Assembly (NCBI GenBank): GCA_035048485.1
Contig: CM068586.1
Location: 29,373,849 to 29,437,848, forward strand
DNA: 64,000 nucleotides
DNA from: Pteria penguin
Taxonomy: Eukaryota > Mollusca > Bivalvia > Pterioida > Pteriidae
Reading direction: 5' to 3'
Positions 23,133-36,635 of this stretch are shown here, piece by piece; position 1 is the stretch's first letter, and each line of letters starts with the position of its first letter. Below the pieces are notes generated by a model that ran no database searches, was not told the DNA's origin, and saw only the letters and a program-made list of their open reading frames with translations. A program made the translations under genes and the position numbers.

Positions 23133-23624
23133 ATCTTAATTAAAAAAAATACATAATTGTCAACAAATAATGTGTAAAATAATAATTTCCTTCTGAAATG
23201 AAGATGAATAATGTCGATTTTCTATTTCAGGAGCAGGAACGAGACGTATTTGTAAGCCGTTATACCCAGCTTTAAGTCTGCAAATATATTTAGTGTATAC
23301 AACAAGATTATCGTTCTTGATCTCATCGGAAAGAACATTCTTAGTGGCTGCAACTTTTATCTTACATATGAAGTCTCCAAGATCACTTACAGTTAAAGTT
23401 ATAACCAAAGTCCAAGAAAGTAACCGAACGACCGACCTAGTTGCCGCATAATCTTGAATTCAGAACTTCTCTGCCACAAACCAGACACGCTACAAACTGG
23501 CTTCAACGGTTCTGTATATCAAATAACGTATATACGAAAACTCCCTTTTAAATTTAACTCAAACTATTATATAAAGGACCACCGGTAGTTGGGATATGTC
23601 ATATGCAGTGTAAATTCAGGTCCC
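23133..23624 (-). other. upstream of the PKI start: intron or 5' region
   Basis: An acceptor-like T-run ending AG lies just before the PKI ATG, so this is most likely intron separating non-coding 5' exon(s) from coding exon 1. The 5' exons could not be located. Confidence 0.4.
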
Positions 23625-24318
23625 GTGAGGTTGGCAACCATCACTGAGGACCAAGATGTTACTAAGCATCCTTGTGATGGCATACGTCACTGAGGACCAC
23701 GCAATTACCAGACATTCTGAGGTACAAAACATTACTAGACATCCTTATGACAAAAACCATTACCGAGGATCAGGATAATACTAAACATCCTCGTGATGGC
23801 AAACGTTATTGAGGATGTTAGAACTTAATATCATTATGATAAAACCATTATTAATGAGGACCTGGATGTTATAAGACATCCTTGTGATGGCAACCATTAT
23901 TGAGGACCAAGATATAACTAAACATTCTTCTAATAGAAACTATTACTGGAGATCCGGATATTACCAAACGTTCTTGTGATGGCAAACGTTACTGAGGACC
24001 AGGATGTTAGATATCCTTGTAAAAGAAACCATTACCGAAGGCCATATATCTGTGATGGCAAAGTTGACACTGAGGACCAGGGTATTTTTAAACATTCTTG
24101 TGACGGCAACAGTCACTGAGGACCTGGATATTATTATACATCCTTGTGATGGAAATCAGGCTATTACTGAACAACCTTATGATGGCAACCATCACTAAGG
24201 ACCAGGCCATTACTGGACAGCCTTGTGAGGGCAACCATCAATAAGGACCAGGTTAATACTGGACCGCCTCATAATGGCAACCATCATTAAGGACCAGGCT
24301 ATGAAAAAACTTTCTATG
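23625..24318. repeat. diverged ~46-bp minisatellite
   Basis: About 15 diverged units share GGCAACCATCACTGAGGACC, AGGATATTACTAAACATCC and TTGTGATGG. The repeat grades into the more uniform 40-bp array that follows, and the two units are clearly related (TGTGATGG, ATTAC, CATC words). Confidence 0.85.
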
Positions 24319-25072
24319 GTATTACTGAGCATCACTGCGATGGTTACAGATAGCCAGGGTATTACTGAGCATCACTGTGATGGTTACAGAGAACCAGGGT
24401 ATTACCGAGCATCACTGTGATGGTTACAGAGAACCAGGGTATTACCGAGCATCACTGTGATGGTCACAGAGAGCCAGGGTATTACCGAGCATTACCGTGA
24501 TGGTTACAGAGAGCCAGGGTATAACCGAGCATCACTGTGATGGTTACAGAGAGCCAGGGTACTGCCGAGCATCACTGAGATGGTCACAGAGAGCCAGGGT
24601 ATTACCGAGCATCACTGTGATAGTTACAGAGAGCCAGGGTATTACTGAGCATCATTGTGATGATTACAGAGAACCACGGTATTACCGAGCATCACTGTGA
24701 TGGTTACTGAGAGCCAGGGTATTACCGAGCATCACTGTGATGGTTACAGAGAGCCACGGTATTACCGAGCATCACTGTGATGGTTACAGAGAACCAGGGT
24801 ATTACTGAGCATCACTGTGATGATTACAGAGAACCACGGTATTACCGAGCATCACTGTGATGGTTACTGAGAGCCAGGGTATTATCGAGCATCACTGTGA
24901 TGGTTACAGAGAGCCACGGTATTACCGAGTATCACTGTGATGGTTACAGAGAACCAGGGTATTACTGAGCATCACTGTGATGGTTACAGAGAGCCAGGGT
25001 ATTATCGAGCATCACTGTGATGGTTACAGAGAACCAGGGTATTACCGAGCATCACTGTGATGGCAACCGTTA
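24319..25072. repeat. 40-bp minisatellite, about 18-19 units
   Basis: A highly uniform array with unit ATTACCGAGCATCACTGTGA followed by TGGTTACAGAGAGCCAGGGT. Every unit contains the dyad ATCAC-T-GTGAT. Frames across it (REPGYCRASL-like) are artefacts: 40 is not a multiple of three. Confidence 0.96.
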
Positions 25073-25097
25073 ATGATGACCCAATATGTAAATGCCA

Positions 25098-25121
25098 AAA
25101 AAAAAAAAAAAAAAAAAAAAA
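25098..25121. repeat. poly-A run
   Basis: About 23 A residues shortly after the minisatellite. It could be the tail of an old retroposed sequence, but nothing recognisable precedes it except the array. Confidence 0.85.
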
Positions 25122-27899
25122 GAAAGATACCAATCTCATTTCACGACAAAACGACAAAGGTCATGGATCTCGTTTTAGGTTCGAACATGAAAAAGATATT
25201 TTGATTTAATGTGAATACCATATTCAGTAGCAAGGGAGAATGTACCCATTTTTAGTGTTTGACAGATCTCCAATTCCAATCGCCCTCGTTCTTGCTTATT
25301 AATTACATCGTTAGCATTGCCTGCAAAATCAGTGTGGTTGGTCACTACAGGATGCTCACGCTGATATTGGTCACATGATTTGTGCCTGTACACAAAATAT
25401 ACTTCCCCTGTAGGGTTTTTACTGACCCAATTCTTTAAAGTATGGCCAGTCGGATAATACTTACAACATTTCTATATAAATTACATGTAATCCGCAAACA
25501 CAAGTTAACACAGTCAGTTAAATCATGTTCTATGACACGCCAGGCTCAAGTTTTACTTCGCTATTAAGGTAAATACGAGGGACTAGTCTCCTTGAAAACT
25601 GAACGTATTTTGTGATATCAAATAAAAAAATGTATTGAAGTTCGGTTACGTAAATTAAACTATAGAAAAACTATGCCACTGGGCGATAAACAGAACGATA
25701 TCAATGGTTTCAATTCAAGACATGTCTAATTATCGTCATGTAAACACATTTGAAATACGATGTAAACTTGTCAAAAAATTCGACGAATATAAATAACTTA
25801 CCGCCATATGTTTTTAATCTGAATTGATATAACAGTCAAACAAACCTTGAGGAATGATGGTCCTGGTAAAACTATCCTGTATCCGAATATGAAAATATGG
25901 ATGTTCTTACACGCACGGCAAACAAGGCAGTTTTACTTCCGCAACATCTTGACCAGCAACCAATCTGAAAAGCGGAGGAAACAAAAATATATAGCTCACA
26001 AATACATCCGCCCTACAGTCAGCGCGTTGATCAATTAATCCTGGAATAGTCCGACCTCACTGCATTTATGCAGGGATAATAATAATACAGCCCAAAAGTA
26101 GCTGCCGATCAATATAGCCTATATATAGAGAAGGTCTATTGGTATAAATAACGAGCGCACAGCCTGTTCCGGATGCGGTAAAGGGCAAATGGCTTTTTTT
26201 GACATTTCCATGCGATACACTGCCTGAAATTATGTGTACTAAAGTCTACCTATATGAAAGGTGGCAAGTGTACACGTGTAAATCCAGTAGTCATGGCCAC
26301 TTCATGATGTCATTGCAGCAGTCAACGGTTCGGTGATATTTTTCTTTATAGGCAGTGTAATGAAAGCAATTAAAAGCCGTATTTTAAACCAACTGATGAT
26401 TCTATATTCCGCTTTTAACCCGCGAAAAAATGAAATTAATTATAAAAACCCGATTTGTGATTTATTTACTTTCAATAATTTCAATATGTAGACTGACAGT
26501 TTTTCCTTTCGCCATTTACTCATAGAGCATTTTAATACAAATACTCAAGCCATCGACACTTTGTGAAATTCATGATTCTGTTCGCGATCAGCAAAGAAGC
26601 AAACCAACACAAAGAAAAATAAAAAAAGTCAGTCATAACCTATATGCATTCGGTTTAACTTTAAGTTCTCATGTTGAATATTTGTAAGTTAATACAAACG
26701 TTAAACTCCGTTTCGAAGCATTGAATTTTCACCAATTCCTATCAAATAGCAAGATAATCGCTCAGAATTCCAAGCATTGCTACACTTCACAGCAAACTAA
26801 TCAATTAAAGTGCCCCGTTGTTCTCAGCTGATAAACGTTTCATCTGAGACGGATCTTCATCAGACTTAACGAAATCAAACTGACGACATTCGAGTGCTCC
26901 TATAGCAGTACAGTTTTCGTTTACGTAAAAGTAAACACAGATATTCATGTGGAGCCAGACGTATATTTTATATAGGTGGTATTTACTGCTCAGACTCCAA
27001 CCTTTTCTGATTTTTATTGAACTTTCTCTAATATTTACATTTACAATATCTTTAATTTTCTTTGCTCAAAACCGCTGGAAACCGTTAGAATTCAATGACT
27101 AGCTATGCCAGGAATACATTTTCAAGTACTGATCTAATACAGCTGTTGCTAAGAGGAACATAAGCAAGAAACGGAGAGTAGTTATCCATGTATCACCATA
27201 CTCAGACTAGAACTAGGTCAGAAGATCAAAGGAACTATTTTTAACTGGACAGACTTCCATAAAAAGCTCAAAATTGAAGAAGAGTATACGCCGAATCCAT
27301 TACTGTAATTAAGGATGTAGAGTTTCTTTTATTGTCGTTCCTGAAGTCTGTCATTTTTGTTCATAGTAACTTTAACCAAATGAGTATCGAGAATTGCCTT
27401 AAAAGGATATAATCTGTTGCTTGATGTGGTTTCAGGACTTCCTCCAATCAGAAGATTCAAAACGCAAAAAGGTCTCAATAAAACTTTGGGAATTCCCTAA
27501 TCTGGTTTTGGTTCCTGTGTCTGACAACAACAGCTGTTTGAAGATTGTAACTTGCTGAATATGTTTAATCATACAACGGAATTTCAAAGTCATTCTTCAC
27601 AAACATTATACTATAACGAAAACTAAAACGATCGAGTTTCGTATGTACATATATATCATTTACCTTGATGTGTTGGTGGATCTAAGAGCTATTCCAATAT
27701 GAAAACTCTCTCGCAATATCTGATGTGATACTTTGCAAAAACATAACGTTTTCTATGTTAAATCTCAACATGATGAATAGATAAAATTTAGAAAATAATA
27801 TAAAGTTGCCTTTCAAATGTGAAAGTCACACACATACAAATCATCGAGACTTTAAAACTTTAACCCGTCAAAAACGACAACGTCAACGACTGTGCATAT
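25122..27899. other. long non-coding interval, no gene seen
   Basis: Only short frames without domain features (for example 72 aa at 25175-25393 on the - strand). The part near 26800-26960 is slightly more complex but gives no splice-consistent coding. It may include upstream non-coding exons or promoter of PKI, which cannot be recognised from sequence alone. Confidence 0.4.
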
Positions 27900-28420
27900 A
27901 CGTACCGAACATCATCATACCTTGCCAACGATGGGGCACACCAAATCTAGCTGACGATTGGGAAATGCCGAATACTGAACTTTGATGTCAATTGAGCATA
28001 CCAAACATTGCCAACTATCATGATGATACACAACAATTCTTTCTGGTCATCGACTGCGTACACCAAACCTCTTACCGACAAAGAGGCACACCAAACCTCG
28101 CCAACGACAGTGCACACAAAACCTTGTCGACAACTTGGCACACCAAACCTCACCAATCATCATGAAGGGGCACACTAAACCTCGCCAACCATAATGATGG
28201 GGCACACCAAACCTCGCCAACCATCATGATGGGGCACACTAAACCTCCCTAACCATCATGAAGAGGCACACCAAACTTCGCCAACCATCATGATGAAGCA
28301 CATGTAACCTCGCCAACCATCATGATGGGGCACACAAAACTTCGCCATCCATCATGATAGGGCACATTAAAACTCGCCAACCATCACGATGGGACACACC
28401 AAACCTCGCCAACCATCATT
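27900..28420. repeat. ~32-bp minisatellite
   Basis: Units such as CACCAAACCTCGCCAACCAT followed by CATGATGGGGCA repeat with variation. They are diverged at the left (27900-28080) and tighter from 28140 to 28420. Each carries the palindrome ATCATGAT. Confidence 0.9.
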
Positions 28421-30750
28421 TATTTTGCGGCTATCGTTTTCATCATACTGTGATCGTACAAGTATGTAATCCTACACAGCTTACAATCAAGTTATACGTA
28501 ATCCGACTAGGTTTTCAGCCATTTCACGTAAAGTGTTATATTACATCATAGGTATTTCAAAATTCCCCGTGATCATACAGTGACATAGATCAAATAGCTT
28601 AATCTATCACGGTGTCCTTAATTCTCTATAACAATAAATATCACGTAGCAACTACCTCAAATGTACAATTAAAATATGGCATGCGCAATGGGCCTATTAT
28701 CCTAAAATATGATATACACCTTGAACTGTTAAAGAAGTAATAAAGAGACTAGAAACGTATCCTAAAATAATATTCATCTGAAAGTATGTATGAAATAGAA
28801 GAGTGCTAAAATCGAGAGTTGTAAATCTCATAGGCAGACCTGTATGAACCTCGCTTTTGAAATGTTTTCCTACGACCCTCAGAAATACGTCATGTGGACA
28901 TTGACAAATTTGACAAAGGTCACTACACCCCTTCCATCAACAATTAACATAAGAATAATCATGTCCAAAACAGAGATAAATCCCTAGAAATACTAAAACG
29001 TTGTCAGAGGAGAAAGTACTTCACTTCTCATAAGCTAGATTCAACCCTATCGGGCTATTCTTTCCCAGAAATTTAGAAACCGTATAGCGATTTAACGAAA
29101 TAAACAACGCCAGTGGTTAAAACATGTAGAACAAATACATGTAGTCATCTCTCTGGAGTCAATATCAACCAAGCTTCAAAATGAATAAAACCCCACTATT
29201 TTTAGATGTATACTTTAATCCATACTTAGTAAAGTTGTTATTAATATGAAACGTGATTTGAAGCTAAAACTTTTTAAACAAACAGATTTTCGAATCTCTA
29301 TGTTCCATATTATACATACTTTTTCTCTATTTCATATAAACAGAAGGGGGATCTCCCAGACCAAAATACACCAAGAAAGTCCCGTAAATGACGATGGAAT
29401 GGCAAAACCTATCTCAAACAAGTCAAACAGTAATTCTGGTTTCTGTGTCATGCAAACATTCAGGAAGTAAAAGAACACAAACACACGATATTGTTAATTT
29501 TCGGCCTCACGCCCTTTTGTCAAGCAATTTAAGAGATGAACAATACAAAGCTATGTAAAATCCATGTTTACGTTTCAAAGATTCATAAGAGCTTACTTTA
29601 CTTTTTATGTACCGGACTTCCCTTTGGAAGACTTCTTCGAATCTTTATTAAAGGAGCATGGTCCGATTGAAGTCGGGAAAAGTATTTAAAAATGTAAACG
29701 GATTTCTTAAACGGCAGTCGATTGCTAGTATATTATCTAAGATGTGTAAAACGTATCGTTACCAAAGTCGATGTCGTTAACGAGATATGCCCGTTTTAAA
29801 TTTGCAACATAACCAGGCCAACTCCTTGAATATTGATGAGGTCGATCAGAGGAAATCACGTGACAATGAAACTCGAGCTTTACCCGATTCTAACATTTGT
29901 TCCACGTTTCTTTTTTAGGCCTCCGAGTTTGTGTATTGTTATTTTCTACCACACTTTTGCTTTTCTCGTGCTCGTATTCCTCCATGTGAACCATTTTTGT
30001 TGTTTTCTACAGTGAATACCCGTGCACGCGCATGATTATGGGCGGAGCATCGCCTTATTTGGGGAATTGATACCAACCGAATTTAATTCGACTCAATTAC
30101 CTTTATTATACGAAAACATTGAGGGATTTTAGTTTTAAATTTTGCAATTAACACAAAGTTTGTAATTTATGTAATACAGGAAAAATAAGATATTGTCGTA
30201 ATTTATCCTTTTCATGCTAAAATTTTCCAGTCTCGGACTATGTCCCTATAAGGAAGTCAATTTCTTTTAAGGACGCGCCTGGCGTGAAGCATGCTTATAT
30301 TTGAATTTGTCCTCAACTTAACGGTACTTGGTAAGTACATTATGAAAAAACCGTTATCTCAAAATAAAGCCTAAACAATTTTCCGGAAATCATTGAGGAG
30401 AAGTCGTGTATCCGGGACCAATTCTCCGTGGTACGATAAGGTGATCTGTACAGAATTTTGTCCAATACCAACCTGAAGTGATAAACTTAATATGTATACA
30501 CTGAATTTAGTTTACGTTAAATATTTGCATCATTCTACTTTGACATTATGCAAGATATGGCATAATGACAGTGACAGAAAGCAGCTTGTCCATCGATAGG
30601 CATTTTATATATATATAGTACAATATAAGATTCATGTATTATTTTGTGATAGTCAGATGTACGTATTGGGTGAATCCAAGACAAGGTTCTCCAATAGTTT
30701 ATACTGCAGCAGTATCTTTCCGGGTGTTACTTCTATTCAGCGCGCGAATC
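28421..30750. other. long non-coding interval, no gene seen
   Basis: AT-rich DNA with short frames only. A locally G+C-richer patch with CGCGCATGATTATGGGCGGA near 30030 stands out slightly. No repeat unit or exon is recognised. Confidence 0.4.
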
Positions 30751-30902
30751 AGGGGTCTTATTCACAAAGGAATTCTGCCTGTGAATAGTTCGTCAGATAT
30801 ACTGTTTACAGAAACTTATTATTATTTCTTAGAATTAAGACGCATGCTACCAAATAGGTCTCAATTCTTAGACTTAAGTTTCTTTGTGAATAAGGCCCTA
30901 GG
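30751..30902. repeat. ~150-bp fold-back MITE
   Basis: GGGGTCTTATTCACAAAGGA at the left is complementary to CTTTGTGAATAAGGCCCT at the right. The interior is unrelated and AT-rich, with AATTC words near both arms. Confidence 0.75.
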
Positions 30903-32560
30903 GCATCAATAATAAATGGTAATTGTGCTGAAAAACGAGGGACTGCGCTGTAAAAGTGTTAGAAGATGGATGTTAATGTTTTAAATATGCCAACATCTAC
31001 TTTGTCATAGTCTCACTTAAAACAGACGAAAAGGAGGAAGTGTTGAAAATGTATTGAAAAGTATTGAATACTGTGAAATATTAAAAATTTCCTGATTATG
31101 ATATCGTTTCATTTTCTTATATGAACACAATGTCTGATACACTTTCGTAAGTATGTAATAACCAAACACAAATCGTACCCGTACATCCTCTTCTATTGAT
31201 CTACAGGCCATTATACACGAATATCTAAGGTAGGGGTATCTTTGAAGTATTGATAAAATAGTCAACAAGACATGCACATATAATATCTCTATATGAATTT
31301 AAATGTACATGTATACGTCACGGTTGACAGTAAGGTATTGTGTGTATAAAACATGTGTGTGTTAGCTTTCTATAGTTGTTTGAAGACCCCACATTCCTTG
31401 TAAGATACAGCATTTACAGGGTTTACCCCTAGACTTTCTTGCTCTATTTACTTCAACTAATTTTCTTTGATATGAACCTACCGTGTGTATTCATTGTACA
31501 TTTCAGGCCATATAATCGTTATATATACACACACATTTATATTTCTAAATAAGACGTTGCTGGTTAAATCAAGTACTAAGACGTTGCTGGTAAAATCAAG
31601 TACTGTCAAATTTCTTATTAAGTTTTCAGCAAGATTCTCGTGTGTGTATTCCCTACAATGTATATTGGTGAAAAATTTCACAACTAACAGAACTCACAGA
31701 AATACATTACAGCTACTTGCAGCTTTCAACACTACGAATCTCTCATTACATGTGTATTTCAATAACTATTACTTTTGCTTCAATATTCTTCTGAAGTCCC
31801 GAGTAAGCCAAAATCTAGAAATACACACCACTTAATATCATTTTGGTTAAGTTGAATATATTTCTTGCTTTGTAACTACGCCTATTTTTGCTTTTATATG
31901 TTCATCTCATATTTAAATAACCTAAAATATTGATCAATTTTTTAATTTTAACTTTAAACATGTATCACTTCGATGAAATGAAAGTTGAAACATATTTCTT
32001 ACTTTACCGTATAAACAGACTTTCCTTTCCGCTTAATACAAGAGTACAATGCCTACACGTTTCTGTTTCTACTTTTAGGATATAACACTTGAAAAATGTT
32101 CATGGAAAGCGATACACCATTCATGCACGAATGTCACAACACATTACATATCATGTCTACATGTACCTCGAAATAGACATTCCTATCCCACGTGGTGCGT
32201 CCTGACATGTGACGTTACTAATGACGTCAAGGATTTACTAAATAAATCGAGGATTTTACCTATTTTATGTAATAATATATTTTAGTCTAATCACCTGAGG
32301 AAAAATTTGAATTACTGCCGCGAGAATCATCTAATCACCCTGTGATACCGATCTTTAAATGACTCATGGTTAACTATGTATTTATGAAAGTAAGAGAGAT
32401 GTGTACATGACCGCTTTTTAAAGACGTCATAACATCGTGGCCTGTACCCTCGGGGAGTCAGTAAATTGAGTAAAGCGTCTGTCTTTAATCATGCATGAAA
32501 AAAATAAAAATAAACCAATTCAGTCGAATCTGCAAAAACCTGAATAACCATATTAGGAGG
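30903..32560. other. non-coding interval with a small tandem duplication
   Basis: At 31551-31604 a 26-bp segment (AAGACGTTGCTGGT...ATCAAGTACT) is present twice. A full CRE-like TGACGTCA lies at 32222-32229. The longest frame (116 aa, 31485-31835) has no domain features and crosses the duplication, so it is not called. Confidence 0.4.

Positions 32561-32562
<2 letters not shown>

Positions 32563-32652
<90 letters not shown>
32563..32652. repeat. compound (CT)n(AT)n microsatellite
   Basis: About 46 bp of CT followed by about 44 bp of AT with a clean junction at 32608. Confidence 0.97.
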
Positions 32653-32653
<1 letters not shown>

Positions 32654-32654
<1 letters not shown>

Positions 32655-32800
32655 TTGGCGGAATTAGAGTGGGCAGCCCTCACACTTTTCGCTAATAGTT
32701 TACAAAGCATATATATGATGGTATGGTTACAAAGACTCGGATACTATGAATGACATCCAAAATGGCTGAGTATTTAGGCTAATATATGTACTTGACTTTA
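32654..32800. mobile_element. decayed relative of the CAGTGGCGGAT MITE
   Basis: CATTGGCGGAATTAGAGTGG at the edge of the microsatellite, then TTTCGCTAATAGTTTACAAA and AAAATGGCTGAGTATTTAGG, CTAATATATGT, follow the order of words in the element at 4274-4412, with many differences. A nearby stretch (32812-32860) weakly resembles the SINE tail. Confidence 0.4.
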
Positions 32801-33904
32801 TTTCACTATTATTTGACGGTATCTGCCTGACGCACTGTACAGAAAGTTTGGTTAATAGAAGAAGTTAAGAAGGCTATGGGCATTAGTTCTAGCTGAGCTT
32901 TTGGAGGTCAGACTACCAAGATTAATATGGTCATGATCCCTTGTAGATCCTCCTGGCGGCGAGATTTCAAAAGGATTTGATGATCAATCACTGGTAACTA
33001 GAGTACAGCATTGTACTTACAATGTAAGCTTTATGAAAATTCACCTTAAAACTTGGAAGAAGACCTGGAACAACCAATCAAATCTCTGCAAAAGGTATGA
33101 ATGAAGGTTACATTGAAAAATAAACATAACAAGAACAAAACTGTTGACTATACGAAATACATTTTTACATTTACGTGTATGTCAGAACTTAGTCGCAATT
33201 CTCTCTGATATCTGTATCATGTTACAATAAGCGAAGTCACTTCAGGTATTATACTACGTTACTGACGAAGACTGATGTACATGATATGCCAATGTAATAT
33301 TCCATCATATTACTGCATATTTCATATAATAATCAAGAATGTTACATTTTTACCGGGTTACATATCATATTGTCAACCTTCGAAATCCTAGCACGCTCAA
33401 ATAAACAGAAAAGACGTTAAGTCGATGTTGGTGTAAAAACATAACTTGCATGTAAAAGGAAGTAGAGATTAAAAGAACACATATCAGATTATAAAACTCA
33501 TTCCCTCATAGCAAAGGAATTTCTGAAGTTAAAAAATAACCATGAAAAGTAATCTTACGGGGCTTATCCCCTTTTCATTCCCCGAAAACTCCCATTTTTT
33601 TTCCTATGGATAAAGTGTGTAAAAAGTAATAAGTCATACTTTGTATACAAGAGTTCTCTGAAGTGATGTTTTATCAATACTCAAACGAAAATTGTGCAAC
33701 GTAGATTGTGTGAAGTTCTCGTTATGATACTGGTACTGCATGAAGTGATTTACCTAGTTATGGTACCGTTGCGTAATGCTAATAGGATTCATATTTGTTC
33801 GTCATTCTCTGACTACAATTATTCAAGGCTTAAACTGACATCTACTTTCAATCCACATCCTTTTTCTAAAACTGTTAAAATCTATATATATATTTTTGCT
33901 CAAG
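32801..33904. other. non-coding interval, nothing recognised
   Basis: Unsupported short frames only. No repeat unit is seen apart from the weak SINE-tail resemblance at the left edge. Confidence 0.4.
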
Positions 33905-34920
33905 ATCGTAACTTTCATATGCATATGTACATGACCCCTGGGATAGGAGGTCAGATTCTAGAGTGTTGCCCTTGTACATGACTTCTGGGGCAGGAAATCA
34001 GACTCTAGATTTAGGATGGTGCCCTTATACATGTACATGACCCCTGGAATAAGAGGTCAGACTTTAGGGTGTTCCCTTGTACATGACCTCTGGGACAGTT
34101 AACCAGACTCTAGAATGTTGCCCTTATCCATGCACATGACCCTTGGGATAGGAGGTCAGACTTTAGAGTGTTGTCCTTGTACATGACCTCTAGGACAGGA
34201 AATCAGACTCTAGGATGTTGCCCTTATACATGTACATGACCCCTGGGATAGGAGGTCAGACTCTAGAGTGCTGCCCTTGTACATGACCTCTGGGACAGGA
34301 AATCAGATTCTAAATGTAGGATGTTGCCCTTATACATGTATATGATCCCTGGAATGAGAGGTCAGACTTTAGGGTGTTCCCTTGTACATGACCTCTGGGA
34401 CAGTTAACCAGACTCTAGAATGTTGCCCTTATCCATGCACATGACCCTTGGGATAGGAGGTCAGACTTTAGAGTGTTGTCCTTGTACATGACCTCTAGGA
34501 CAGGAAATCAGACACTAGGATGTTGCCTTTATACATGTACATGACCCCTGGGATAGGAGGTCAGACTCTAGAGTGTTTCCCTTGTACATGACCTCTAGGA
34601 CAGGAAATCAAACTCTAGGATGTTGCCTTTACACATGTACATGACCCCTGGGATAGGAGGTCAGACTCTAGAATGTTTCCCTTGTACATGACCTCTAGGA
34701 CAGGAAATCAGACACTAGGATGTTGCCTTTATACATGTACATGACCCCTGGGATAGGAGGTCAGACTCTAGAGTGTTTCCCTTGTACATGACCTCTGGGA
34801 CAGGAAATCAGACACTACGCTGTTGACCTTATACATGACCTCTGGGACAAGAGTTCTGACTCTAGGGGTTTCCCTCATACATGATTCCTGGGATACATGT
34901 GGGTCAGGCTCTGGGGTGTT
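33905..34920. repeat. 100-bp minisatellite built from two ~50-bp half units
   Basis: TGTACATGACC words at 34483, 34583 and 34683 are exactly 100 bp apart. Each unit alternates a type 1 half (TGACCCCTGGGATAGGAGGT, CAGACTCTAGAGTGT) and a type 2 half (TGACCTCTAGGACAGGAAAT, CAGACACTAGGATGTTGCC). About ten dimers are present, most uniform at the right-hand side. Confidence 0.95.
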
Positions 34921-36635
34921 TCCCTTATATATGAACAGCTACATAGGCAAAATGTATTTAACCTTAATGTCCTCTTTCTTTCTCTTGTAAAATGTGATTC
35001 TCCATTTTCTACACATTGGATAATAACTAAATTCAAATTCACAAATGAAATTCAAAGATATTATAACTATGTCAGAAAAGGAACTATTGGCACCAGGGTA
35101 TATGAGGAAGATCAGATTTAAAGACATTACATTTATCAAAATGAATTGAATCATATTTTATTACTCATGTAATAATAAATTTTCTATTTCAATCATATTT
35201 ATGTTTTTGTCTTTATTACTGGGCAATTACTTGACAATTACCATATTCAAACACATACCATTGTATAAGGAAGAGGGGGGATGCATAGGTACACAACATG
35301 TATACATGTAAATACTTGGCATGTTTAACCTCTCAATATACAAATTTAACATGGGAATATCTTTACAATACACTTACATATAATTATTCTAAGGATTGTA
35401 AAACATGGTATCAACCATCCATCCTTCCTAAAAATTTTCAATGACAGCTCCACCAAGATTTAAAATGACCTTGAGTGAGGACTGGTCACATTAACAAATT
35501 TGCGCCATATTTGTTGGGGGATAATTCTCTGGTTTTATTGTCTCTTTGTGAAGAATCCAATATTTTGAATCTCATAATTTCAAATTAGGATTATATAAAA
35601 TGTAGAGAAGAAAAATGGTCAATCTTCATAAGAATCTTCAATGAATTTCAGCAGTTAATGATTCATGCATATCTTTTTTGCTGATAAGAAATTTAACAAA
35701 TTTGCATTACAGTGTATGATGAATGAGTTTACCGGTATCTAGAAGGTCATTGTCAGAATGTTTGTGATCATCTGCAATCTTGTATATATATGTAGTAATA
35801 ATGTGAGACTGTAACATTACGCTGACGTGGAGAATGTGGAAGAAAAATATTTAAAGAATATTTAATGTACCGGTATACAAACCGTACTTGAATGTACATG
35901 TGTTGTATCTACTTGTTACTTACTAACATAAAATAAGCAGAAAATGTAATAAATTATATGTATGATGCTGTCTGGTAAGTCTGCGCACTCAAGACATTCA
36001 GCATTTGTTTGTGGTATCAATTCAGTTGAACATGAAAGGAACTGCACATCAAAATAAACAGTGAGATCTCATTTTACCATAAAAAGTTAAAAAAAAAAAA
36101 AGACAAACTAGCTTTTTGATTAACGCCTTTCATGCCTACATTGTAGAACTACATACTCAAGCGTATCTCCAATTGTTTAAATGTCTGGAAAGTCTGCGCA
36201 GTGTAGACGTTTGTCATTTCCTGAAAGCCTTTTCAAGAGCTACAGAGGCCCATACATGTCAAATCACTTTAGATGAATCTTACAAATAGTGATTTATCAT
36301 ATACACATTGAAATCACTTACCTTGATTGATTTCTTTTGTACTTGAACAAAATGTTACAACCTTCTAGAGAAAATTGATTTCTAACGAGCCGCCGTTGAT
36401 ATTTTGACAGCTGGAAATGAACCATATTGATGATATTGTTGATGCGCAGACTTCCCGGATGCACAGACTTACTGGACATGACAGTAATGATTTGTACTTG
36501 ACAACAGGCAGTTCTTACACAAACTCCTGTCCATTCGTTTTCACAGAATAAAACAATATCAACTTAGATAGGTGCCTTAATTTAACTGTATGGTTCTTTG
36601 AAACTTTGTAGACAAACTCTCATCGTCTTAGTTAC
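34921..36635. other. non-coding interval, no gene seen
   Basis: AT-rich. Frames of 70-75 aa on both strands overlap each other and show no domain. A poly-A tract sits at about 36090-36101. Words like CTGCGCACTCAAG / GTCTGCGCAGTGTAG / GCGCAGACTTCCCGG recur at about 35970, 36192 and 36446, suggesting a fragmentary repeat. Confidence 0.4.

Noticed and set aside
23234..23408. Open frame on the - strand just upstream of PKI, considered as an upstream exon
   Set aside because: No splice-consistent join to the PKI start and no domain features; compatible with a chance frame.
26800..26960. Possible hammerhead-ribozyme core (CTGATGA ... GAAAC) on the - strand
   Set aside because: The stem II segment does not pair directly after the CTGATGA core, and no NUH cleavage context or closing stem fits.
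24319..28420. CRISPR-like array
   Set aside because: Units are contiguous tandem repeats without unique spacers, in a eukaryotic genome.
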